Assembly (NCBI GenBank): GCA_016930735.1
Contig: JAFGGF010000291.1
Coordinates: 1 to 6,390 of the forward strand
DNA: 6,390 bases
Direction: 5' to 3'
Source: Prolixibacteraceae bacterium
Lineage (GTDB): Bacteria > Bacteroidota > Bacteroidia > Bacteroidales > Prolixibacteraceae
The notes beneath the pieces are model-generated. The model had not been told where the DNA came from. It did not search any database and saw only the letters and a list, made by a program, of their open reading frames with translations. This document shows positions 1 through 5,757 of this stretch, one piece after another. Each line of letters begins with the position of its first letter. Position 1 is the stretch's first letter. The position numbers were made by a program, and so were the translations under genes.

Positions 1-261
1 CCCAGGTTTTCAACCCGTGCCGAATCACACATGTTCAGGCTTTGGGGTGCCGATATCATTAACATGTCGGTAGCGCCGGAGTGCATTCTTGCAAACGAAC
101 TGGCAATTCCATATGCAGCAATAGCCATGAGCACGGATTATGATTCCTGGAAAACGGAAGAAGAGCCGGTAACATGGGAGGAAGTTATTAAGGTTTTTAA
201 CCATAATGTCAGCAATGTAGTTAACCTGCTTCTTGAAACCCTTTCAGAATTCAGTTTGTAA
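1..261 (+). CDS. mtnP: S-methyl-5'-thioadenosine phosphorylase, C-terminal part (5' end outside window)
   Basis: The frame is open from base 1 to a TAA at 259-261 and encodes the last 86 residues. MTA phosphorylase splits 5'-methylthioadenosine with phosphate into adenine and 5-methylthioribose-1-phosphate, a cytosolic step of methionine and purine salvage from polyamine synthesis. The visible part holds the family's substrate-site segments in order: RFSTRAES near the start, then WGADIINMS, where MTAPs have a conserved INMT/INMS next to the ribose site, then the STDYDSW loop. Its two Asp residues match the pair that contacts the adenine amino group in MTAPs. The purine-nucleoside-phosphorylase branch for 6-oxopurines has Asn there, so MTAP is preferred over PNP. 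The C-terminal helix (about 30 residues ending in LSEFSL) is of ordinary length. The gene is cut only by the window edge. No close downstream partner follows. Confidence 0.93.
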   Translation, partial: PRFSTRAESHMFRLWGADIINMSVAPECILANELAIPYAAIAMSTDYDSWKTEEEPVTWEEVIKVFNHNVSNVVNLLLETLSEFSL

Positions 262-329
262 TAATAACATTTTTGTAATAATCCAGTTTCCCCATTTCGT
301 TGCTTTGGCATAGGATTTGTAAAAACCAT

Positions 330-359
330 GTAACTGTTTCAAAGCCATGAAAACAGTAC
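330..359. repeat. Bulged hairpin downstream of mtnP
   Basis: Arms at 330-340 and 349-359 can pair over about 10 bp with two single-base bulges (A332 and A353) around an 8-base loop. The uninterrupted core ACTGTTT / AAACAGT is at 333-339 and 351-357. No T-run follows on the + strand, so it is not a classical intrinsic terminator for mtnP. It may be a transcript-stabilising 3' structure or chance pairing in AT-rich DNA. Confidence 0.3.
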
Positions 360-419
360 AAAAAAGTACAATTAGCACCATATATTTTCAGCCGTACTGC
401 TTGGTAGGCTAACAATTTC

Positions 420-449
420 AACAGTGTCAAATACCGGCACTGTTCTTTT
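420..449 (+). terminator. Terminator-like hairpin with short T-run
   Basis: AACAGTGTC (420-428) pairs with GGCACTGTT (436-444), a 9-bp stem with one G-T wobble around a 7-base loop, followed directly by CTTTT. This is the best candidate for an intrinsic terminator of mtnP transcripts, but it lies about 160 nt past the stop codon and its T-run is short. It would also shield the downstream umuD promoter region from read-through. Confidence 0.4.
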
Positions 450-472
450 ATGAAAGTTTCATGAAAAAGTAT

Positions 473-643
473 TCAACCCATCCTCTTATCCTTCTTCCTT
501 AGGAATCTCTTTGAGGCCTGCAAGCCATGAAGGACGATTAAAAAGTTGTCTGTTACAATAAATTTTTTAAAACCTGTAGTTGTCTGAATTGAAGGGTAAT
601 CATCTCTCCCTTTTTTAAGGGAGAGACAGGAGAGTGGGTGAAT
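473..643. repeat. MITE-like structured repeat upstream of umuD
   Basis: The left end (TTCAACCCATCCTCT, 473-487) and the right end (AGGAGAGTGGGTGAA, 628-642) are imperfect inverted copies of each other, about 170 bp apart. Inside is a perfect 10-bp hairpin, TCTCTCCCTT (603-612) / AAGGGAGAGA (617-626), with a T4 loop. TCCTTC (489-494) pairs with GAAGGA (529-534), and GGC/GCC form a small stem inside that. The right end can alternatively pair GGTGAAT (637-643) with ATTCACC (659-665). There is no credible gene in either strand. The hairpin followed by AGACAGGA..GTGGG resembles the right half of the element at 1275-1367. The overall form fits a non-coding dispersed element (MITE- or REP-like), and its boundaries are approximate. 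Confidence 0.45.
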
Positions 644-711
644 TAGCATAAAAAAAACATTCACCTTCATTACTGTTGGCGATTCCTGATAATCATGAAT
701 GTTTTTTTATT

Positions 712-745
712 AATTCAAATAATTTCCTATATTATTATCTGAATT
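712..745. promoter_or_regulatory. 34-bp inverted repeat before umuD, candidate operator
   Basis: AATTCAAATAAT (712-723) and ATTATCTGAATT (734-745) are inverted copies with 11 of 12 positions pairing, separated by a 10-bp spacer. The repeat ends 8 nt before the chosen umuD ATG, where an SOS-type repressor would be expected to bind or where a leader hairpin could cover the ribosome site. The symmetry is seen directly; the operator role is inferred. It does not match the E. coli LexA box, but LexA sites differ between phyla. Confidence 0.45.
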
Positions 746-747
746 TA

Positions 748-762
748 GACGAAATGGTCGTC
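748..762. repeat. 15-bp palindrome at the umuD start
   Basis: GACGA (748-752) and TCGTC (758-762) form perfect 5-bp inverted arms around AATGG, spanning the first possible ATG (754) and abutting the second (763). If translation starts at 763 this could be an operator or a small leader hairpin; if it starts at 754 it is simply coding. Arms this short can arise by chance. Confidence 0.25.
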
Positions 763-1209
763 ATGAAAACAAATAGTCACATAATTGAGGTTATTGGCAC
801 ACACGTGGGTTCTTTTGCGGAAGAACTCACGTTGCCTGTGTCATATGCTTTCATTCGGGCCGGATTCCCTTCACCTGCCGAAGATTATTCAGAAGAAAGG
901 CTCGACCTGAATAAAAAGCTTGTTTCTAACCCAACCAATACTTTTTTTGTGCGGGTAAAAGGTGAATCTATGAGCGGAGATGGAATATCGGATGGCGATT
1001 TACTTGTTGTGGATCGTTCTGCTGTTCCGGGGAACAATTCAATCCTCGTATGTTTTATCGATGGAGAGTTTACTCTAAAAAGGATCAGGAGAACAAAAAC
1101 AGGTTTTTTTCTGATGCCTTCCAATCCGGAGTTCAGGCCAATTGAGGTTGACCCTGAAAACGATCTGCGAATTTGGGGTGTTGTTACCTGGTCAATAAAA
1201 AAGCATTAA
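754..1209 (+). CDS. umuD: UmuD, self-cleaving accessory subunit of DNA polymerase V
   Basis: LexA/UmuD-type S24 serine peptidase that regulates the translesion polymerase UmuC. RecA bound to single-stranded DNA triggers UmuD to cut itself, and the shortened dimer joins UmuC as polymerase V. Counting from ATG 754 (151 aa), the cleavage site is Ala36-Gly37 in RAGFPSPAEDY. The nucleophile is Ser72 in GESM and the general base is Lys109 in EFTLKR. The Ser-Lys distance (37) and the Gly-to-Ser distance (35) match E. coli UmuD (Ser60/Lys97, cut after residue 24). GISDGDLLVVD and the C-terminal FGVV-like GVVTW strand complete the fold. The N-terminal arm is about 12 residues longer than in E. coli. 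A TTG at 676 would extend the frame, but the added residues are AT-driven and cover the likely promoter. ATG 763 is an equal alternative start. A long inverted repeat lies just upstream. Unusually, umuC does not follow immediately. Confidence 0.95.
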   Translation: MVVMKTNSHIIEVIGTHVGSFAEELTLPVSYAFIRAGFPSPAEDYSEERLDLNKKLVSNPTNTFFVRVKGESMSGDGISDGDLLVVDRSAVPGNNSILVCFIDGEFTLKRIRRTKTGFFLMPSNPEFRPIEVDPENDLRIWGVVTWSIKKH

Positions 1210-1218
1210 ATATTTAAT
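1205..1218. repeat. Perfect AT palindrome over the umuD stop codon
   Basis: ATTAAAT/ATTTAAT is a 14-bp uninterrupted palindrome that includes the umuD TAA (1207-1209). It opens a very AT-rich stretch (about 1205-1275) that could hold a separate promoter for umuC, although no perfect TAnnTTTG box is present. The AT-only composition lowers its significance. Confidence 0.25.
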
Positions 1219-1274
1219 ACGTTGTGCCGTATAATTTATTGATAATTTTATTAATGTTTATGTATATGATAACC

Positions 1275-1367
1275 AATAACAGAACCTTTTCTGTCCGTTG
1301 GACATCCCAGCCTGAATGTCTGGCAGGTTCCCCCATTTGGGGGAAGACCGGGATGGGGTCTGTTATT
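1275..1367. repeat. Folded 93-bp repeat element in the umuD-umuC gap
   Basis: The ends are inverted repeats, AATAACAGA (1275-1283) and TCTGTTATT (1359-1367), extendable to about 12 bp with one mismatch (ACC / GGG side). Inside are a GTCC-GTT-GGAC mini-hairpin (1293-1303), CATCCC (1303-1308) pairing with GGGATG (1350-1355), CCAG/CTGG or CCTG/CAGG pairings (1307-1327), and a perfect 7-bp hairpin TTCCCCC/GGGGGAA (1328-1345). The element is GC-rich against AT-rich flanks, which supports insertion of a compact non-coding mobile element (MITE- or REP-like). No T-run follows the GC-rich hairpin, so it is not a standard terminator. The 63-codon frame running through it is an artefact of the repeat. 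Confidence 0.55.
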
Positions 1368-1423
1368 AATGCTTGGAGATTTGTATTTTATATTTCAAAA
1401 GGAATAACCAGTTAATTTTTAAC

Positions 1424-2674
1424 ATGTTTGCGCTGGTCGATTGCAATAATTTTTATGTGTCGTGCGAGCGTGTTTTCCGCCCCGACCTGAATAACAAGCC
1501 AGTTGTTGTTCTTTCCAACAACGACGGATGTATTATTTCCCGATCGGAAGAGGCAAAAGCACTTGGGCTGAAAATGGCTGAACCGGTATTTCAACGTTTC
1601 GAACTGGTTAAAAAAGCCGGGGTTTTTGTTTTTTCTTCGAATTACACATTGTATGGCGACCTTTCGCAACGTGTGATGGAAACACTTAGAGGAGTTGCCC
1701 CAGTTATTGAAATTTACAGTATTGACGAAGCTTTTTTGGATTTATCCGGGTTGGATATTGATTTTCAAAAGTGGGCAGAGGAAATAAAAAAGATTGTTTG
1801 GAGAATAACAGGCATCCCTATTTCCATTGGCATTGCTCCAACAAAAACCCTGGCAAAAATTGCCAATAAGGCTGCAAAAAAGGGCAATGGGATTTTTATT
1901 ATCAGGAATGACAGGCACCGAGATTGTATGATAAGAAATACAGCCATTGAAAAAGTATGGGGAGTTGGCAGGCAGTATTCAAAGTTGTTATTTCGTAACA
2001 GGATTTTTTCAGCATATGATTATACTCTGCTTGACGATAACTGGCTCCGGTCACAAATGAAAGTAATGGGATTGCGCATCAAAACTGAACTGCTTGGTGA
2101 ATCGTGCATCCCTCTTGAGTTGATCATCCCCTCAAAAAAGGCAATTGCCACAACCCGTGCTTTCGGGCGAAAAACTAAAAGTAAAAGGCTACTGAAAGAG
2201 GCAGTTTCAACTTATGCTGCCCGATGTGGTGAGAAACTCCGGAAGCAGAGCTCGCTTGCCAACCTGATAACCGTTTTTATTCATACCGACCCTTTTAATC
2301 AGAACGACCTTCAGTATAATAAAAGTAAATCAATAACTTTACCTGTAGCAACCAATTGTACACAGGAGTTGATAAAGTATGCACTGAAGTTGCTTGACGA
2401 TATTTTCCTCCCGGGCTATTTTTATAAAAAAGCAGGGGTGATTATTGAAGGTCTGGAGCCTCAAATGCTGTGGCAACCGGATTTGTTTGAAGCGTTGAAC
2501 CGGGAAAAGTATAACCGGCTTTCTGTTGTTGTCGATGGGCTGAATAATTATTTTGGGCGTGATACAGTAAAAGTTGCCATTCAGGGCAGTGGGGAAGAAT
2601 GGAAGTTACGACAGGAAAAACTGTCGAACCGGTTTACAACCAACTGGAATGAAACTCTGGTAGTAAAAGTATAA
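1424..2674 (+). CDS. umuC: UmuC, Y-family translesion DNA polymerase (Pol V catalytic subunit)
   Basis: Error-prone polymerase that copies past damaged bases together with processed UmuD and RecA. The chosen ATG gives 416 aa beginning MFALVDCNNFYVSCERVF, aligning with E. coli UmuC from residue 1; an upstream ATG at 1373 adds only unrelated AT-rich codons. Metal-binding Asp6, Asp101 and Glu102 (YSIDEAFLD) are intact and fall at the same numbers as in E. coli UmuC. Tyr11 is the steric gate against ribonucleotides. LSNNDGCIISR (fingers) and GIAPTKTLAKIANKAAK (palm, thumb side) follow. The little-finger domain runs to about residue 345. QPDLF (351-355) is a sliding-clamp binding pentapeptide. The C-terminal DUF4113-type segment (about 366-416, with FGRDTV, VAIQG, W and RFTTNW) is complete. 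The SRAP gene starts 3 nt after the stop, indicating co-transcription. The gap to umuD is 214 bp and contains a folded repeat. Confidence 0.97.
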   Translation: MFALVDCNNFYVSCERVFRPDLNNKPVVVLSNNDGCIISRSEEAKALGLKMAEPVFQRFELVKKAGVFVFSSNYTLYGDLSQRVMETLRGVAPVIEIYSIDEAFLDLSGLDIDFQKWAEEIKKIVWRITGIPISIGIAPTKTLAKIANKAAKKGNGIFIIRNDRHRDCMIRNTAIEKVWGVGRQYSKLLFRNRIFSAYDYTLLDDNWLRSQMKVMGLRIKTELLGESCIPLELIIPSKKAIATTRAFGRKTKSKRLLKEAVSTYAARCGEKLRKQSSLANLITVFIHTDPFNQNDLQYNKSKSITLPVATNCTQELIKYALKLLDDIFLPGYFYKKAGVIIEGLEPQMLWQPDLFEALNREKYNRLSVVVDGLNNYFGRDTVKVAIQGSGEEWKLRQEKLSNRFTTNWNETLVVKV

Positions 2675-2677
2675 ATT

Positions 2678-3469
2678 ATGTGTTTTTATTATGCTGTTGT
2701 AAAAGTAAATGCCAACCGGCTTTTTGAAAACGGAATTATCAGGGAAGAACAGCTAAACCTGTTCCCTGAACAGTATTTTGTAAATGGGTTTGAATTTCCT
2801 CTGATGCCTGTAATTTCGGATGATAAACCGGATGAAATTCAGATGTTCCACTGGGGTGTGGTGCCATCGGCTACCCGCGCAAAAGAAGATGCGGTTGAAT
2901 TTCTGAGAAAGTACAATACCTTAAATGCCAAAGCCGAAACTTTATTTGAAAGCAGGATGTTTGGCAGGTTGATTTTGAAACAACGATGTTTGGTATTGTG
3001 CAGTGGATTTTTCGAGTGGAGGCACAAAGAACCCGGGAAAAAAAGTACTCCCAGATACCCGTTTTATATTACTATGAAGGATGAAGGGATGTTTGTTTTT
3101 GCTGGAGTGTGGGATCGGTTTACCGACAGAGAAACCGGTGAAATAATTAAAACATATTCTATTATTACAACCCCTGCCAATAATATGATGGAAATTGTCC
3201 ACAATTCAAAAAATCGGATGCCATTGATCCTTCCACCTGAAAAAGCATTGGACTGGCTTTCCCCGGAATTGGATGAGGCTGCAATTAAAAGTTTTTTAAA
3301 ACCTTTCGATTCTGAAAAAATGAAAGCACGGCCCATTTCAAAAATAAATCCGGTTCTATCGGCTTCAAATAATAATCCGGGGATCAATGCATATTATGAA
3401 TACAGCGAACTTGATGAATTGATTAAAACCCATCCTGATTTTTTTGAGCAAAGTGTTGATTTACGTTAG
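2678..3469 (+). CDS. SRAP/HMCES-family abasic-site processing protein
   Basis: SOS response-associated peptidase (SRAP) family, 263 aa, the family of E. coli YedK and human HMCES. Members bind single-stranded DNA and crosslink their Cys2 to abasic sites, shielding them from cleavage and error-prone bypass. All four catalytic positions are visible: Cys2 exposed after Met removal, Asn83 in LNAKAET, Glu113 in SGFFEW and His175 in HNSKNRMP. They match Cys2, Asn75, Glu105 and His160 of YedK. The start is fixed because Cys must follow Met1. The N-terminus is MCFY rather than MCGR, which I recall as common in Bacteroidota members. A segment at residues 20-35 contains QLNLF (25-29), identical to a sliding-clamp motif. 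The gene lies 3 nt after umuC, so translation is probably coupled and the two proteins are made together. Confidence 0.95.
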   Translation: MCFYYAVVKVNANRLFENGIIREEQLNLFPEQYFVNGFEFPLMPVISDDKPDEIQMFHWGVVPSATRAKEDAVEFLRKYNTLNAKAETLFESRMFGRLILKQRCLVLCSGFFEWRHKEPGKKSTPRYPFYITMKDEGMFVFAGVWDRFTDRETGEIIKTYSIITTPANNMMEIVHNSKNRMPLILPPEKALDWLSPELDEAAIKSFLKPFDSEKMKARPISKINPVLSASNNNPGINAYYEYSELDELIKTHPDFFEQSVDLR

Positions 3470-3548
3470 TAAGGTAATTTTAAAGTAAGTATTTGTTAAA
3501 TCATTGGCTGCTTTATGGTTATTTTATCCTGAATGAACCAAAAAGGGA

Positions 3549-3556
3549 TATTTTTG
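3549..3556 (+). promoter_or_regulatory. Bacteroidota -7 promoter box for gpmI
   Basis: TATTTTTG matches the Bacteroidota sigma-70 (RpoD/SigAb) -7 consensus TAnnTTTG exactly, 39 nt before the gpmI ATG, which predicts a leader of roughly 30 nt. The -33 region is only weakly TTG-like. A small palindrome ATTCA-AAA-TGAAT (3564-3576) lies at or just after the expected start point. The spacing suggests gpmI is transcribed independently of the umuDC-SRAP cluster. Confidence 0.5.
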
Positions 3557-3595
3557 TCTGTACATTCAAAATGAATATTTAAAAGGCAAAAAGAT

Positions 3596-5128
3596 ATGGC
3601 TCAAATTAAAAAGGTATTATTGATGATCCTCGATGGCTGGGGAATTGGCGATGGTTCACAAAGAGATATTGTTTCGACAGCACCAACCCCGTTTATGGAT
3701 TATCTGAATGAAAATTACCCGCATTCGCAACTTCTTGCCTGTGGTGAAAATGTCGGATTACCTGACAGGCAGATGGGAAACTCCGAAGTAGGGCATTTGA
3801 ATATCGGTGCGGGAAGGGTTCTTTACCAGGACATGGTAAAAATTACAAAAGCTATAAGGGATAAATCGTTGTGGGATAATCCGCAGATTTTGAAAGCGTA
3901 TAATTATGCAAAAAAGAATAATAAAAAAGTGCACCTGATTGGATTAATCGGCCCTGGCGGTGTTCACGCCTTGAGTTCACATATGATTGCTCTCTGTCAG
4001 ATCGCAACAGATATGGGACTTGGTAAGGTATTTATTCATGGTTTAACCGATGGACGTGATACCGATCCTCGCTCAGGATATGGTTTTATTGAAGATGATA
4101 TTAAAGCCCTGGAAACTACCAATGCTGAGTTTGCTTCGTTGATAGGGCGCTATTACGGAATGGATCGGGATAAAAACTGGAACCGGATAAAATTGGCATA
4201 TGACCTTTACACAAAGGGAGAAGGTGAAAAATCAACTGATTTGCTGGCTTCGGTAAAGGCTTCCTATAATGCCGGTGTGACAGATGAATTCATGAAACCG
4301 ATTGTAATGGTTGACGATGACGGGAAACCTGTTGGGCTGATTGAAGAAGGCGATGTGGTTATCTGTTTTAATTTCAGGACCGACCGATTGCGTCAGACTA
4401 CCATTGCTTTTACGCAGGAAAATCTGCCTGATTTCGGAATGAAAACAATGAATCTGCAATGGTACACCATGACCAGTTACAAAGCCGATTTTAAAGGCAT
4501 CAATGTTATTTTCGATAAAGAGAATGTAACCAATACAATGGGTGAAGTGGTTTCCAAGGCCGGATTAAAACAAATCAGGATTGCGGAAACAGAAAAATAT
4601 GCCCATGTAACTTTCTTTTTCAGCGGTGGGCGTGAAAAAGAATTTGATGGCGAAAGCCGGATTCTGGTTCAGTCACCAAGGGTTCCAACTTATGACCTGC
4701 AACCGGAAATGTCGGCACCCAAAGTGAAAGATGCCATTGTGCCAAAACTGAAAAACGGTGAAGCTGATTTTGTTTGCCTGAATTTTGCAAACGGCGATAT
4801 GGTTGGGCATACCGGTGTTTATGATGCTATTTATAAAGCTGTTGTTGCTGTTGACCAATGTGTGAAAGAAGTTGTTGAAGCAGCAAAGGAAGGCGGTTTT
4901 GATGTATTGATTATTGCCGACCATGGAAATGCTGATAATGCAGTCAATCCGGATGGTTCTGAAAATACAGCACATTCATTGAATCCGGTGCCGTGCATTT
5001 ATATCAGCGATAATAAAAATGTTAAAATTGAAAATGGCATTTTAGCAGATGTTGCACCTACTTTGCTTTCAATAATGGGGGTTGATATACCTGAGGAAAT
5101 GACAGGCAAGGTATTGATAAATAAGTAA
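3596..5128 (+). CDS. gpmI: 2,3-bisphosphoglycerate-independent phosphoglycerate mutase
   Basis: Cytosolic glycolytic and gluconeogenic enzyme interconverting 3- and 2-phosphoglycerate with two Mn ions and a phosphoserine intermediate. The length of 510 aa is typical. It belongs to the alkaline-phosphatase superfamily, with the substrate-binding domain inserted at about residues 77-310. Metal ligands visible are Asp13 (LMILDGWG), Asp401 and His405 (NGDMVGH), Asp442 and His443 (ADHGNADN) and His460 (TAHSLNP). The nucleophile is Ser63 in MGNSEVGH. Substrate-domain signatures GGVHALSSH, TDGRDTDPRS and GRYYGMDRD are all present. The Ser-containing segment is preceded by TAPTPFMD, a usual variant of the family's TP-x-MD motif. 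The ATG at 3596 gives the standard MAQIKKVLLMILDGWG start. A -7 box lies 39 nt upstream. The DUF3109 gene follows after 44 nt with no obvious terminator between, so read-through is plausible. Confidence 0.98.
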   Translation: MAQIKKVLLMILDGWGIGDGSQRDIVSTAPTPFMDYLNENYPHSQLLACGENVGLPDRQMGNSEVGHLNIGAGRVLYQDMVKITKAIRDKSLWDNPQILKAYNYAKKNNKKVHLIGLIGPGGVHALSSHMIALCQIATDMGLGKVFIHGLTDGRDTDPRSGYGFIEDDIKALETTNAEFASLIGRYYGMDRDKNWNRIKLAYDLYTKGEGEKSTDLLASVKASYNAGVTDEFMKPIVMVDDDGKPVGLIEEGDVVICFNFRTDRLRQTTIAFTQENLPDFGMKTMNLQWYTMTSYKADFKGINVIFDKENVTNTMGEVVSKAGLKQIRIAETEKYAHVTFFFSGGREKEFDGESRILVQSPRVPTYDLQPEMSAPKVKDAIVPKLKNGEADFVCLNFANGDMVGHTGVYDAIYKAVVAVDQCVKEVVEAAKEGGFDVLIIADHGNADNAVNPDGSENTAHSLNPVPCIYISDNKNVKIENGILADVAPTLLSIMGVDIPEEMTGKVLINK

Positions 5129-5172
5129 AATGATATTCCTCTGTTTGAACCGGATTTCACAAATGAATTTTA

Positions 5173-5757
5173 ATGCTTGAAATCGGAAGGGCTATTGTCA
5201 GCCTCGATATTATTGAAAAATATTTCCTTTGCGATTTAATGCAATGCAAGGGTGCATGCTGTGTTGAGGGCGATTCAGGTGCACCGGTTACTGTAGAAGA
5301 AACAAAAAAACTGGAGGAGGTTTATCCAAAAGTTAAAAAGTATCTTTCAGAAAGAAATAACAGGTTAATATTAAAGCAAGGGCTTTATTTTACTGATAAT
5401 GATGGCGACCTGGTAACCTCACTGGTTGGAAATAAAGAATGTGTTTTTACTTTCAGGGACAAAAACGGAATTTTAAAGTGTAGTATTGAAAAGGCTTTTC
5501 TAAATGGGGAAATTGATTTCCGAAAACCTGTGAGTTGCCACTTATTCCCGATCAGGATAACCGAATATAAACGTTTTGATGCGGTTAATTATGAAAAACT
5601 GGACATTTGTAAACCAGGTCGTAAATGTGGTGCTTCTGAAAAACTTCCTTTGTACAAATTCCTTCGTGAACCTTTAATAAGGAAATACGGAAAAGAATGG
5701 TATGAACAACTTGAAATTGCTGCTGAATATCTGACTGCAAAAAAAGATCAGACGTAG
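5173..5757 (+). CDS. DUF3109 family cysteine-rich protein
   Basis: A 194-aa soluble protein recognised as DUF3109, a conserved and functionally uncharacterised family common in Bacteroidota. It has nine Cys: 20, 25, 29, 30, 90, 103, 122, 146 and 152. The N-terminal cluster C-x4-C-x3-CC (CDLMQCKGACC) is followed by a GDSGAP turn. Later come KECVF, LKCSIEKA, PVSCHLFPIR and ICKPGRKCG. The pattern recalls CxxCxxxCC metal-chelating proteins such as YkgJ, so a zinc or iron-sulfur site is plausible but inferred. No signal peptide or membrane segment is seen. The start is the first ATG of the frame near gpmI, 12 residues ahead of the conserved region. It sits 44 nt after gpmI, possibly in the same transcript, and its last 10 bp overlap the end of the opposing manC-type gene. 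The function is unknown. Confidence 0.85.
   Translation: MLEIGRAIVSLDIIEKYFLCDLMQCKGACCVEGDSGAPVTVEETKKLEEVYPKVKKYLSERNNRLILKQGLYFTDNDGDLVTSLVGNKECVFTFRDKNGILKCSIEKAFLNGEIDFRKPVSCHLFPIRITEYKRFDAVNYEKLDICKPGRKCGASEKLPLYKFLREPLIRKYGKEWYEQLEIAAEYLTAKKDQT

Larger units (their letters stand above)
262..753. other. Gene-free intergenic region between mtnP and umuD
   Basis: This stretch of about 490 bases has no supportable protein-coding gene. The short frames within it have low-complexity, AT-driven or repeat-driven compositions. Its content is a bulged hairpin (330-359), a terminator-like hairpin (420-449), a MITE-like repeat (about 473-643) and a strongly AT-rich segment (about 690-750) that carries a long inverted repeat and presumably the umuD promoter. 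No perfect TAnnTTTG box is visible upstream of umuD. Confidence 0.7.

Noticed and set aside
545..586. Direct repeat GTTGTCTG at 545-552 and 579-586
   Set aside because: Only two 8-base copies with unrelated flanks; no array or target-site duplication pattern, so chance is likely.
473..670. 65-residue minus-strand frame upstream of umuD
   Set aside because: It is made of the two arms and hairpins of the repeat element and has no protein-like signature.
676..753. TTG-initiated N-terminal extension of umuD by 26 residues
   Set aside because: The added residues are dominated by Phe, Tyr, Asn and Leu from AT-rich DNA, have no UmuD similarity, and cover the inverted repeat and probable promoter.
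1328..1345. GC-rich hairpin TTCCCCC/GGGGGAA as an intrinsic terminator after umuD
   Set aside because: It is not followed by a T-run on either strand and is better explained as part of the repeat element.
1275..1367. tRNA-like cloverleaf
   Set aside because: The multi-hairpin layout is superficially similar, but there is no anticodon arm of proper size, no T-arm GTTCRA and no standard 7-bp acceptor geometry.
1224..1415. Possible 63-residue gene between umuD and umuC
   Set aside because: It runs through the folded repeat element, has no recognisable domain, and overlaps only AT-rich spacer otherwise.
1373..1423. 17-residue N-terminal extension of umuC from an upstream ATG
   Set aside because: UmuC proteins begin at MFALxDxNxFY, and the catalytic residue numbers match E. 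coli exactly when starting at 1424.
2942..3387. Minus-strand frames of about 86 and 107 residues opposite the SRAP gene
   Set aside because: They lie wholly within a gene with strong family motifs on the + strand and have no recognisable domains.
4673..4975. 100-residue minus-strand frame opposite gpmI
   Set aside because: It is the antisense shadow of the conserved metal-site region of gpmI.
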